NCBI GenBank assembly: GCA_958496175.1
Contig: OY292274.1
Location: forward strand, 54,508,630 to 54,572,629
Reading direction: 5' to 3'
Source of the DNA: Sisyra terminalis
Lineage: Eukaryota; Arthropoda; Insecta; Neuroptera; Sisyridae
DNA length: 64,000 nt
Positions 22,701 to 33,478 of this stretch are shown here, one piece after another. Positions within the stretch are counted from its first letter, which is position 1. Each line of letters starts with the position of its first letter. A program made the position numbers and the translations under genes. The notes beneath the pieces were generated by a model. It was not told the origin of the DNA, ran no database searches, and saw nothing but the letters and a program-made list of their open reading frames with translations.

Positions 22701-22890
22701 TAAAGCAGGGGCCATTCACGCTCCGACTTGCAGTTCAACTAGTCCGACTTTCGAAGTTGGATCTTAAATCGGACCGTGAATGGTGTTGTTGGAAGTTGGA
22801 TGTCTAGTCGGAATAGTTGGATTATTTAGGTGATCCAACTAGTAGTCCGACTAGTTGAACTACAAATCGAAGCGTGAATGGCCTGCCTTA
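22701..22890. mobile_element. Palindromic MITE (190 bp)
   Basis: Terminal inverted repeats of about 45 bp: GGCCATTCACGCTCCGACTT near the left end mirrors GGCCATTCACGCTTCGATTT read inward from the right. Both continue with AGTTCAACTAGTC-GACT. The interior also has repeated GTTGGA and TCCAACT strings, so most of the element can fold. Outermost bases TAAAGCAGG and TAAGGCAGG would fit a TA target, but the boundary is ambiguous and the superfamily is unassigned. Confidence 0.65.
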
Positions 22891-23009
22891 CGATTTTAAA
22901 TGCAAATATTGATAAAGTTAAATATAATTATTAATATTTAAACGTAATAAAAAACAAAGGACGTAATATTGTTATTAATTTATTTTTAGTTTAACCCTTT
23001 AATCTCAGA

Positions 23010-23073
23010 GATTGTCCAATTGGGGTTTTATTGGGATTGTCCAACGAGAACCTTATTGGGATTACCCAACAGA
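23010..23073. repeat. 25-bp tandem repeat, 2.6 copies
   Basis: Units at 23,010-23,034 and 23,035-23,059 start GATTGTCCAA and end TTATTGG. A third partial unit starts GATTACCCAAC. It lies just before the right-hand CCCATTGGGC-type repeat. Confidence 0.6.
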
Positions 23074-23097
23074 GATTTGCGTTATATCCCTTGCTGG

Positions 23098-23145
23098 AGC
23101 TCAATAGGGGCCCCATTGGGCTCACTCGAAAATTTCTAGTCAGGA
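23098..23145. repeat. CCCATTGGGC-related repeat, right member
   Basis: Direct copy of the 22,193 segment: GGGGCCCCATTGGGCTCACT then CGAAAATTTCTAGT. See the left member for context. Confidence 0.5.
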
Positions 23146-23159
23146 TATTCATTACTTCG

Positions 23160-24639
23160 TTTTTTAATTAACCATCTACTGGAGTGTATAGTTTATTTAG
23201 ATAAGATATCGAATATTCATGGAACAAATGTTTAAAACTTTTTATTGAAAACTTTTTCTGTAGAATAAATATGAATATTCCAATTTAAGGATGAATTTTT
23301 CTTGAAATCAAGCATTACAATTTCAAAACCAAATATATATTTAAATACAATTTTATAAATGGAACATGTTGTCAACTTCTTTTTAATAAATTCATTGGAA
23401 ACTTTATCCAAATTCTTAGAATATGCTTGAGCAAATGAATAATAAAGTAGCTATTTCTTTCTATACATTTTTCAGATTCTTAGTTTTGAATTTCATATGA
23501 ATATTACAAAAATATTTGTAATTCCTTAATTATCTCAAAAGAATAACAATATTCATTGCGTTTTCATTGAGTTGTCTCATTCTTTGACTTAGTTGTTATC
23601 TTAAAAGTAATGTTGTAGGGTAGTTAATAAATCATAGCAGTCATATATAAGAAAGTTAAGTATTATGGCAAAAAAGACACTAAAGCTTTAAGAATTGAGT
23701 TATTGTAGTGACTACAATTCTTTCAGTTGGTCAAGACAGATTATGTTTGAAATAAATTTTTATTTATAGACAGTGAAAAAAAAAACACATAGAAAAGCCT
23801 CCTAAAAATAAATACAATTCCATATATCATAACATCACAGCAATGCGAGTTCTAGTTTCCCGAGATACATTTATCGATCATTCAAATGCTTTATCTACGA
23901 TGAAACTCATAACTTCGATAATCGGCATTGGCGTATGCAAGGGCATTAATGTCGGTCCGATTCAATTCAATACTGTTCATAACTCTGTTCCACACGATTA
24001 AAAATGTGACAATATGAATTCACCTCTGAGACGCTTTTTTTGTGTTCGAGCTTTCGCGTTTTTCAACACTTTTACTTACGGACATCGTTCACAAAAGAAT
24101 TCCGACTTCAAAAAAATATTGTATGAAATGTCACATGAATTTGTAACAAAGCAAATTAAGATATTTTTCTCGAACTTTTTTCAAAGATTTAACTTTGTGC
24201 CTTTTGAATTTTTGCTCCAATTTCATCGTGTAGGCACATAAATATGTTCAATGAGTACCAAACTTTCAAATCACGAGCGATTGAAAATAGGGGGAAAGCT
24301 TTTTACCACCTTACATTTTTCCAGTAGGAGATTTATAATTTTTGTCAGTTAACTCTTGCACCAAACCAATATGCATTTTATCAAACAATTATTAAGATTA
24401 AATATGATTTTTCTTGTACTGAAGAAAAAAATTTCTGCTACCAAGCTAATCAGTTATTAATATATTACATTAAAAGAATTGTTCATCTTTTTCTCATAAA
24501 AAAAAATTAAAAAATATTCAAAACCACTAACTCAATCAATTTTTATTGCTTTAAATCTTGGAATTTACATAACTCTAGAACTAATATAAAATTTTATCAG
24601 TAGAATGAAATACAAACAAAAATTAATTTAAAAATTTAG
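23160..24639. other. AT-rich DNA, no recognised feature
   Basis: No repeat was recognised. A 75-codon plus-strand frame at 24,014-24,241 is somewhat less AT-rich and begins MNSPLRRFFCVRAFAFF, but matches nothing I know. Confidence 0.5.
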
Positions 24640-24699
24640 TTAAACAATTATTTAAAATAACAGGAATATATGTAGACAATAATTGTTCTAACGCAGATT

Positions 24700-24753
24700 A
24701 TTGATTCCGCAACGTTTCAGCCATTTTATTTGGCCTTCAACAGGCGTCTCAAT
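24700..24753 (-). ncRNA. Hammerhead-like motif, family B, minus copy
   Basis: On the minus strand CTGTTGA (24,737-24,743) is followed by a GCC/GGC stem II with an A-rich loop and by GAAACGTT (at 24,711-24,718). Stem I: GC/GC next to the core, internal loop GAC against GGAA, then ATTGA paired with TCAAT. ACGT could form stem III between two molecules. CTGTTGA differs from CTGATGA at the invariant A6, so this copy is probably inactive. The distal stem I pairing differs in sequence from family A yet remains paired. Confidence 0.42.
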
Positions 24754-24767
24754 TTCCATGCGTTAAA

Positions 24768-24822
24768 ATTTTAATGAGACGCCTGATGAAAGCCAAATAA
24801 AATAGCTGAAACGTTGTAAAAT
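24768..24822 (+). ncRNA. Hammerhead-like motif, family B, plus copy
   Basis: CTGATGA (24,783-24,789), a short GC/GC stem II with an A/T-rich loop, then GAAACGTT (24,808-24,815). Stem I starts with GC against GT, and ATTTT can pair with AAAAT across a larger loop. Stem II is weaker than in the minus copy (AAGCC against AGCT), so the copy is partly decayed. Confidence 0.42.
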
Positions 24823-24885
24823 CAAAAATCTGCGTTAGATTAATTATAGTCCATATTCCTGTTATTTTAATTTATTGTTTATAAA

Positions 24886-26052
24886 CCATGGATGTTATTT
24901 TAAATTCTAATATAATTAAAATTTAAATTTGGTAAAATTGGGTACTAACTAAACTGTGGTCACATTTAGCACAAGATACGGATATCTAGAAGATGATGTC
25001 ACCAAATTCATAAGGATGGAAAGACAGAAGACAATCAGCGAGAAATTTGTTTTTTTAGCAAAAATATATAAAAATATTCGCCTATGATTTTGTTATCTTC
25101 AGATACTGGCGGAAACGGTGAAATGATCATTGATTTGTAACGCTATGTTTAAGTTTTAATAGAATAGTTTTAGGTCTTTCTATTGCTACTCCATCTAATG
25201 GTTTTTTTTAAGTTTATTGTGAGTAACATAGAACTATTAATAATTTAATTTAATAATTTTTGATCTTTTAGACGATGCTATTCATTAGCGGCTTAAAAAC
25301 ATGGTTACGTATTATGTGCAACTAAAGAACTACCCATTAGTTTACATTAAGTTTATGAATTTATTTTTTTTTCCTTAAAATTAAATTTTCGTCTGGATTG
25401 AATCAAATCCAGGTTAGAAGTTTGTTATGAACGCAGAAAAAATTTATGAAGCTTAACGTTTACATAATTACATAATAAAACAGGTAGTGATATGATATCA
25501 ACTTTAATCCTAATACACTAATACTATTACTAATATAATATCACTCATTTTGAGAGCTAATTTTAATTGGGAATAAATTACGTAGTGGAAAAAAATAGTT
25601 CTGAGTTGTAGGCTCAGAAGGATTGATATCATTAGATATGAAAGGATACTTGAATTGTTTTAAAGCGCTTGGGAAAGAGGATTAGAAATGATATTTTTTT
25701 TAAATTCTTTAAGTTTCTCATATATTAATTATTTATGCATAATTTTTTAAGTTGAATGGCTAAATTTTGTTTTTCTTTTCACAATGCATTTCAACAGCGG
25801 CTAGGTGGCATTACCTGTTTTAAAAAAAGAATTGAGCCATATTACTTGAATAATAATTCATTAATAATTAAATGGAACTCGGAAATAATACAATATTTCT
25901 TAATGCTAAATTTTCCTTTAAATTTGTTTGCCATCAATTTTCTCTCGACTTTAACTGGATTCATGTTTTACACCAAATGAAACGCATGATGGTAAATTTT
26001 CCAAAATTACAACTTTTAGTCGGAATGCTTTTTAATCAGTTAAGATCATCAA
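24886..26052. other. AT-rich DNA, no recognised feature
   Basis: No clear gene or repeat. Two overlapping frames at 25,756-26,057 (74 and 61 codons) are in different phases and unrecognised. Confidence 0.5.
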
Positions 26053-26090
26053 GTTAATGAATAATAATAAATGTCCTTTGACTCAATTTC

Positions 26091-26140
26091 TTCTTTATTA
26101 AAACGCATTTTAACAGCTTTTGACTGTTTTGACATAATTT
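26091..26140 (-). ncRNA. Eroded hammerhead-like relic, family E
   Basis: On the minus strand, AACAGTCAAAAGCTGTTAAA and ATGCGTTTTAAT align with the stem II, GAAACGCGTC and GTAAT of the plus copy. GAAAC has become AAAAT and no CTGATGA remains. It is a dead copy that documents the original inverted pair. Confidence 0.35.
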
Positions 26141-26170
26141 ACAAAATAATTTACACCTGGCAAAATAGTC

Positions 26171-26215
26171 ATTACCTGATGATGACAGCCAAAAACTGCT
26201 GAAACGCGTCGTAAT
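26171..26215 (+). ncRNA. Hammerhead-ribozyme-like motif, family E (most compact)
   Basis: A 45-nt motif: ATTAC, CTGATGA (26,176-26,182), a linker and hairpin with CAG paired to CTG, GAAACGCGTC (26,201-26,210), then GTAAT. ATTAC and GTAAT form an uninterrupted 5-bp stem I directly against the core. ACGCGT is a 6-bp self-complementary stem III, and cleavage would fall after C26,210 (a GUC site). Family E copy 1 shows a longer stem II (ACAGTC and GACTGT) at the same place. Unpaired bases between CTGATGA and stem II are not canonical and weaken the prediction. Confidence 0.5.
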
Positions 26216-26237
26216 AAAGAAGAATATATATTTTCAG

Positions 26238-26277
<40 letters not shown>
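26238..26277. repeat. (TA)n microsatellite
   Basis: About 38 bp of alternating TA, directly after the family E right arm. Expansion here may have disrupted the element. Confidence 0.9.
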
Positions 26278-26280
<3 letters not shown>

Positions 26281-26690
26281 GTTTTATTTTTATATATTAT
26301 CTATAAGTATTATACTATTAAATCATAAATTATATTATATCGTTATTGTTGTTTCTTCGTTGTCTCTTACATATTTTCTTCATTGTTATTGTTGTTAAAT
26401 TATATATATTACTGTTAAAGATTTATCTATATAGATTGATAGTTATAAATTTTGTAATTAGAAATCTAGAGTCTATAGTTTATCATATATTTATTAAATT
26501 ATTGGTACTTATTAATATTATTATCATCATTTTAGTTAAAAATTAGCAGAATTGTATATTAGACATCAAGCTAAAAAAATTAAACCTTAAAATGAGAAGA
26601 TTAAAATAAATTAGACAATAACTCGCTAGACAATAGTCGCTAATAACCAGTGCAGTTGAAGCGACTTTAAAAAAAAGCTAAATAAAAAAA

Positions 26691-26754
26691 AAGAAATTGA
26701 GTCATAGGACATATATTATTGTTCATTACTTTATAATTGTGACTCGGAAATAAA
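26691..26754 (+). repeat. Family E tail, copy 2
   Basis: AAGAAATTGAGTCATAGGAC through TTCATTA to GTGACTCGGAAATAA matches the tail at 20,531-20,597. The 60 bp upstream (CCAGTGCAGTTGAAGCGAC) may be a very decayed core. Confidence 0.55.
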
Positions 26755-26759
26755 TAACA

Positions 26760-29700
26760 TATTTATCAATGTTTAAATCATCAAGTTATGTAAATTTTTT
26801 TTTATTCTATAAAATTTGTTTTAGGAATCTTTACATCAAATAAAATGTTACAAATTTACACTTCAAAATTCTCAATTAATTAACATTAACACAATTAAGT
26901 ACTACTTTTACTTCATTATTTAACATTCAAAAAGTTGTTGAAATTTCTAAGTTTTTGGAAATTATGTGTGACAAAAATTATGATAAATAAATAAAATAAA
27001 ATTAATTTTCGTGACACTAAAAAAGAAAACGGCATTTTTCTTTTCTTTAAAAAAATTAATTCTTGGCAACTCTACTTAAGTGCTCTGTCAAAATAACTTT
27101 TACTTTGACATATCCATTTTTCTTGTGGAATGTACAGGAAAAATGAATAACGAGAACAATATAAATGAGGAAATATTTTCATTTCTTAAAATGTAAATTA
27201 TTCTTGTGAATATAATTTTGGAAATAAATTCGTACCATTGCGAAACAATACGTTATAGCTATCTGCGATATATTGTAATATATTTGCAAACGGATGATAT
27301 ATAAACAACGAAAATAACCAAGATATATCTTATTACAAGTAAAAAAAGCGAAATACATTTTATATATATATATAAATATCTGATAGTATCAACATTTCAA
27401 AAAGAAGACTTCTGTATCATCAATAATGAGGAAAAAAAGGAAAGCACAAAAACAAAGCGAAAAAATGGAACTATTGTAATATGCGGCAAAAATGCTCCAT
27501 TTACATGAGACTTTTTCGAACGAATAGCAAAGCGAACACGGTTCCTTGAAAAATGAGTGCTATTTTGCCGAACAATGTTGACTGAGAAACAGATGATACA
27601 TATTCTCAAGATTTGGGTAAGTTTGCTTTTCGTTCCACAAAATATCGATACCAATGATATCAATGATACTCACTGAACATTCCTGAAAAAAGTGTGTTAG
27701 TATTTTCACAGAAATTTGTATTCCGTGAAAATCCAAACGACATTTTACAATTGTATATAAAAGCAGAGTATCAGCGATTCCATTTATCACGATACCGTAA
27801 CATATCCTTAAATTGTGAGTTGAAGTGTGTATTCTCAAATGATCATTTCGAAAATTAACTCATTTTTCTTTATTTTTCTCTAGGAGATACATCTGCAAAA
27901 TTCAAAAAGTTTGCAATAACGAAATCTGTTTAAATATTTATGAGTTTTCTCATAATTTATTTAAAAAATTTTTTTGATTGTATTTTATACGTTTTAAGTA
28001 AATAAAACTGTGTTGACATCCTGTGGAAATAAATATACATATGAATTGTCCCAAAGCAAACATATTCGTTTTCAGGAACGAACATAAATTATAAGGCTCT
28101 CATCCTTCAGATGCAAAGAAAAAAGAATGAAACACTCCTGACATGTAGAGTTTTCGCATGGAAATCAACACCCTAGTTTAAATAAACAAGAAAAACGACA
28201 AACATAATCCGTTTGGGCAAAAATTTGTTTTAATTTTTCATTATTTTTACTTGCCCGTATCAATCCTAAAAAAAGTCTGACATCTGTCATTATATGAGAG
28301 CTTAGGAAAGATAAGGGATGAAACGCTTTTTTTTTAAGTCGTAATGATATATTAGTCCACGAAAGTAATATTCTTTATCTCCGTCATAAGCATAATGTAC
28401 TTTCATTCTCAACGGCTCAACGTATTACGAAAGATATTTCTTCGTATTTATTTAATCATTTAAACCAAAAAAAAAAAACAAAATCATTTTTAGCTATTCC
28501 TTTTTTCAATAAATTTAATTCAATCAAATTATTTTTTCCTTAACAGAAAACAATGAAAATGAATAAGCATTTCTTTGCGAGTACCAACAAATTATATTTT
28601 ATATAGTACTTAGAAAATAATGGATTTTTCTTCTATAACGCAACGTTTGAAAGAGCTACGACTAGTTGATGCAATTCACTTTTATATATTTCTCTAGAGA
28701 TCCCATTAAAATATTATTCTTCCCATTTTAATATGTCTTACTTAGAACCAAGTGTATACTTTTGAAGGGAAAAAGTTTCTAGAAAATATTTTTCAACATT
28801 TCTGTTTTCCCTTACATATTTATCATTTTCTCTGCGATACTTAAAAAAATTTAATTTAAATATTATAATTTCTTTGATTTAAATAATTGTAAGTAATCTT
28901 CATAAGTTTTCCTTTTTCAATATTCTAAACTATGAATAAAATTTATATTTTTAACGGATAAAGTAATATCAAAAAGATTTATTTAACCAAATCATTACAA
29001 AGTAAACACCACGACTTACATGTACATGTAATTAATAACAATGCCAAAATATTAGACAGATTTAAATTTTAAATTATATGTTATTTTTAGAAAATAAGTG
29101 TTTTTAATAAATTCATTGTTTTTGTTCCTTTTTTATCATTCATTTATCTTCATTCTCTGTTCTAGGATAAATTTGCGATGTATTCGAATTTTCGTGCTGT
29201 TTCTGTGAGCGTTCACCCCTAAATCGTAAATCATAATTTAGCAGAGGATGTCGAGTTGTATACTTTCTAGTTTGTGACATACATTGACCTAAATTGACCA
29301 ACGTCCTAACAGCTAATCAAATTGAAATATTTTTCATGTAAAAAAAACGTATTTTCAACAATTTAGACAAAAAAAAATACTATACCCAAAAATTAAAAGG
29401 AGAATGTTATGTCTCTGCTGGTACGTAAAACTTTTAATTGAAATAATCGAATAAATTATCTTTTAATTATTTTATTTTAATTTGTTAAGTACTTTTAAAA
29501 TGTCCTTGGATAATAAGCAAAACCTCTATTTGTCAAACTGAGCCTGTTACTAAGTGTACTAAGAATAGTAAGGTAATTGTTTTTTCCCCGATATAACGAT
29601 TCCTGGAAAAGATCGCGTTTTAATCTAGTTTATTCATTACTGTTGTCTAGGAAGTTGACCGTAAAATGATTGACGTGATAGTTTAATTTTTTTAAGATGT

Positions 29701-29780
29701 TTTTTCCTATGGCTGACGATTTCTTACATAATGGAAGCTATCTGTGAATCCTTATGGAAATCCTGATTTACCTACGCAAT
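26760..29780. other. AT-rich DNA, no recognised feature
   Basis: Minus-strand frames of 88 and 92 codons overlap at 27,397-27,838 in different phases. Neither has a recognisable domain. A short TATATA tract is at 27,359. Nothing else was identified. Confidence 0.5.
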
Positions 29781-29825
29781 GAAGTCTTAACATAAAACAT
29801 AGAATGCCCATAGCTGGGGGATTCC

Positions 29826-30018
29826 ATCTCATGTGTCCAGTTTGGCTTCCGAATGGATTTATACAGCAGAAGTTTACAACCAATGGATAATTACGACTTT
29901 TAGCCAAGTAGTTCGTCTAACTATCGGCATTTTTCTTTTAGTTTTAGTAGATTCCTCTTGGCCATTATATATTTCCAGCATGATAATCTTTTGTCTGGGT
30001 GCATCTCGAGGTACCTAA
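29826..30018 (+). CDS. Possible exon or relic encoding a hydrophobic membrane segment
   Basis: A 61-codon frame, open for a further 14 codons upstream, is less AT-rich than its surroundings and reads like a real protein. SEWIYTAEVYNQWIITTFSQ is followed by a strongly hydrophobic stretch (LTIGIFLLVLVDSSWPLY) and a second one (SSMIIFCLGAS), i.e. two potential membrane spans. A possible splice acceptor (GTGTCCAG) lies just before the protein-like part, and CGAG/GTACCT near the end could be a weak donor. I do not recognise the family. It may be a transporter or receptor exon, or a pseudogene fragment. Confidence 0.22.
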
Positions 30019-30179
30019 CTTCCGTTATCAGAAGTTAATATTTACATAACAATGAATTTTTAAAATTATGGTAAAAAAATCAATTTAAATAAACAGATAC
30101 TAAGCTCGAAAAAATATGTTATAATAATATTTTTCATTTAAGGAGTATTTAAATAAACAAAACTTTTGAAGTCAAAACT

Positions 30180-30890
30180 TCTTTAGCACCATTGTGATTT
30201 TAAATTTAATGAAGCCAAAAAGCGACAATAAAAAGAAGACAAACACCTTAATCTTTAGGATATAAAGTGTAAGAGAATGAAACAGAAAATATAATACAGT
30301 ATTTCCACGGTTTTTACTAATCTGTTTATAATGGATAGCGCATTGTACATGCAAACAACAGTAAACAAAAAACCGTACTAGAAGTAGCTGCCAGCGCCGT
30401 CAATATAAGCACAAATTTGAAGTGAACTAAGCAAAATGCTTCCGACCCTGAGTTGGAAGCGCTGAAAGAGAGACTTACATAACGAAATCTCTCTTTTCTG
30501 GTGTGGAAAACAGAAACAATCGAAGCAAGTAAAATGCAAACGCTTATTTGTGTCGATTTGCGCTTATTGGCACTCAATTGCCAGCTGTTGTTTTTAGTTA
30601 CTACATAGGTGGCGTTTCATACGTCACACTAGAATTTTCTTATTTTTACTTGATGTCACATATACGAACTATCCATATATCCATAGCCATACATAAATGA
30701 CAGGGAAAGATAAAATTTCTGAATCAATTTCGAAGTAAAAAAAATAAACATAAGTTAAAAAATAAACAATAAAAAATAAACACCCTTCATTTATCCTAAT
30801 CATAAAATTTCAAATTCATTTTACTAACATGAAGCTCTCATTTTTGAAGATTTCACTTCTATCGTATATGACCTGCAAAGACTTTTTTTC
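30180..30890. repeat. Dispersed repeat R1, copy 2
   Basis: Diverged copy of 13,975-14,560. Shared ordered blocks include TCTGTTTATAATGGAT, CAGTAAACAAAAAACCG, AAGCACAAATTTG, GAGTTGGAAGCGCTGAAAGA (GTTGGAAGCTTTAGAGGAGA in copy 1), and CTCATTTTTGAAGATTTCAC followed by GACCTGCA. The two minus-strand frames here (60 and 83 codons) are not conserved in copy 1, so the repeat is treated as non-coding. The class is unknown. Confidence 0.55.
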
Positions 30891-33310
30891 GTATCCTGTA
30901 TTTTCCGTATTTGTATCATAGAAGTCAAGAAATATGGAACCTTAAAAAGATTAATAGATAAATATTCAAAAGACGCATTTTGATGATTATTATAGGGGTT
31001 TCTGATTAATTAGTTTTGTTTTTTATATATTGTTCAGTATCGTAAGAATTTGGCATTTTTTTTGGCATGAAATATAAAGCCGTGTTTCCTTCCTAATATA
31101 TTATAATATTTTATTAAAGGGAAAAAATATTTAGAAGTATTCTAAAGAAAATCAATAAATTATTCATTTTTAATTCAGGCAAATAAATAGAAGATAACGC
31201 AGAAGTAAAAAGCATATAACCGAAACATATAACTTTTTAAATTACACTCTCATAATAAATTCAAATAACGTATCCTTTCAATTCAAGAGAAAGTTTCGGT
31301 GGAAAGTTTAGATTTTGGTAAAACTTCTTCAAAAATTATTTAAAAATACGACCAAAAAAAAAAAATAAATTAAAAACTTATTAAAACATAAAATCATTAT
31401 CTCTGATCATTTTTTTCCCGTAACAAAGTAACTTAACAAATCTAATACTCGAACGTTCAAATCTCATTATTCTTTATGTCTTTTTTCTATTAAAATTTCT
31501 CCATAGAAACTTCCATTTTGTCTATTTAGCATTTCAAATGTTTTTTGCGAACACGAATAAAAGACACGAAACTGAATTGAATCAGCTTGTTATATTGCCA
31601 ATTCAAATTTCTTCAAGGTTCACTTTATTATGATAACCCGACTCTAGTCAGGTGAAGCTTGATATACAATAAGGGTAGCTAGGACGAACGGGTACAAAAC
31701 CGAAAACTAACCGATTTAATTCCCTTTTCATTTATATTCACGCTCAATCAATTTTATCCTTGCTGGACCATTCAAATTTATTCGAGTATTTTCTGGAGAC
31801 TAGAATTCTAAAAATATTTTGCATTCAATATAGGAGTGAAAACATTGAGTGGTTTTATTTGATTCTAGAATTTTGGAATTTAAAATGTTTTATATGTCTT
31901 AATAGTACAATAATAGTACGTAAACATCTAAGTTGAAACCTTTGAATTAACCAATACTCAAATTTCTCAAGTGAAACTAACTAAATTTAATATATTTTAG
32001 TTTTGATTTTAAACTACAAGTATTAAATTGCTACTTTTCCACTAAATGTTAAAAATTAATTTCTATAATGTTTATCAGAGAAGTACTGAGTCTACATGGT
32101 ACTACTAAAGTAATTGTGAATGTGTATTTGACCATCTATAATCCTTTACTCGGTTTTTGGGGTTTTGCGTTATACGATTTACTAAGTAAGCATCCATTAA
32201 GCTTACACTTTTCGGTTGTAGCGCAAATGTCAATCACATAAATTGATTATCGAAAACTTCCGAGCGAAAAAAAATATTTTTATCTTCTTATATGTAATGT
32301 TTGGTTGACACTTTCCTAATAATGTAACTGACTTTTTTTTGGGGAAAAAATAAAAACAACTAATGCATTAATCGAATATCAAAAGTATTTCATGGTTTTT
32401 ATTTTCTTGCAAGAAAAAGTTATGGTTTTTGTTTTGAAATATTTTTCTTTAATTAATAGTTTTGTTAAAATAGAATTCATGAATTTATAAAGTAATATAA
32501 GCATTATAAATTCAAAAAATTCAGGTACTTAGTTTGAATAGTTAACATCAATGATATATCTAGATAACTAAAATTAAAAGAAAAAGAAACAGGTTTTAGA
32601 TGAAAGGTTTATAAAAGTATTCTTTATAAACTTAATTTCCAATTAAAAACTATTTTCAAATTACCATAATTTAATTCTTTTTAAAGTATTTAATTTGAAA
32701 AAAAAATATGTGATATATCAAAAAAATATAGTCTGAAATAAAAAATGCAAGATTAACATTGTAATTTCACTGAACTGTTTCTTGATAAAAAAAAGTCAAT
32801 AAAATTGTTTTTCTAGTTGGTTAAACTTATTTTAGATTAACTTTGCAATATATCTTCATTGCTACATTGATACACATGCCAAGCACTAATACACAATGAA
32901 TTGCTCAGTCAAGCCAAATTTATCTGAAATCAATTTTAACTAAAAATGAATTATTCCTTGAAAAAAATGAATAATGCAAATCGGGAAACAAACTATTTAG
33001 GAGCTTTTGCTCTTCATTAAAATCTTTTAATTTAAAAAAGATTTGGACTTTCATTAACATAGAATTTAGTTGACAATTTAGTACCCATTGTTAATAAAGA
33101 CTCATTATTTGTGTAGTCTTGTGGTTTTGGAGGAGGAAAGAGTATGATGGAGAAAAGAGTAGATTAATAAATTTATTAAAATTTGCGTTTTAATTAAGTA
33201 TATTTATGTATACAGTAAATAATTTCTTGTCTTTGGGTTTTCTTATTTAAAAAAGAAATTGCCTCAGAAAAATAAGCGAGTAAGTTTTGATACAATAAAC
33301 ACATTATTGC
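30891..33310. other. AT-rich DNA, no recognised feature
   Basis: No frames above 60 codons with protein-like content and no repeats recognised. Confidence 0.55.
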
Positions 33311-33478
33311 CTACTGGTGGGCGAGTAGTCTAGGCGACCGCTTTAAAATTAGTAGATTTTGGGTACAATCCTGGTAAGGAGCAAACTTTCGATGTTTCCC
33401 AATTGCGGATTTTTATTAACCCTAGAGCCGCTAAAGACCTTAGTAGTTATAAAGCGACGATAAATAACATTTAAAAGA
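33311..33478 (+). mobile_element. tRNA-derived SINE, copy 2
   Basis: The A-box-like TGGGCGAGTAG is at 33,318-33,328 and the B-box-like GGGTACAATCC at 33,361-33,371. The tRNA-unrelated body contains TTTTTATTAACCCTAGAGCC and GCTAAAGACCTTAGTAG and ends in AATAACATTTAAAAG. Box spacing (about 33 bp) suits a pol III promoter. The body matches both other copies. One B-box mutation (A for C at the fifth position) suggests inactivity. Confidence 0.7.

Larger units (their letters stand above)
24640..24885. mobile_element. Palindromic element, hammerhead family B
   Basis: Inverted arms of roughly 110 bp meet around 24,755-24,765. Outer arm sequence TTAAAATAACAGGAATAT (24,653) mirrors the complement at 24,851-24,870, and CTAACGCAGATT mirrors AATCTGCGTTAG. 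Each arm carries a hammerhead-like core, the left on the minus strand and the right on the plus strand, giving the order arm, core(-), core(+), arm. The architecture is the same as the family A copy at 59.6 kb but with unrelated outer arms. Non-coding. Confidence 0.65.
26053..26236. mobile_element. Inverted-repeat element, hammerhead family E copy 2
   Basis: The left arm (TTTGACTCAATTTCTTC then TTTATTAAAACGCATTTTAA) is the inverted form of the family E tail and of an eroded core. The right arm carries the best core in the window (26,171-26,215). After GTAATAAAGAAGAA the right arm is interrupted by a (TA)n tract, and a further family E tail lies at 26,691. The original order arm, core(-), core(+), arm is still visible. 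Confidence 0.55.

Noticed and set aside
33311..33478. Possible functional tRNA-Ser gene
   Set aside because: A and B boxes are present, but the body cannot form a full cloverleaf, and the sequence continues into a tail shared with two other copies, which marks a SINE.
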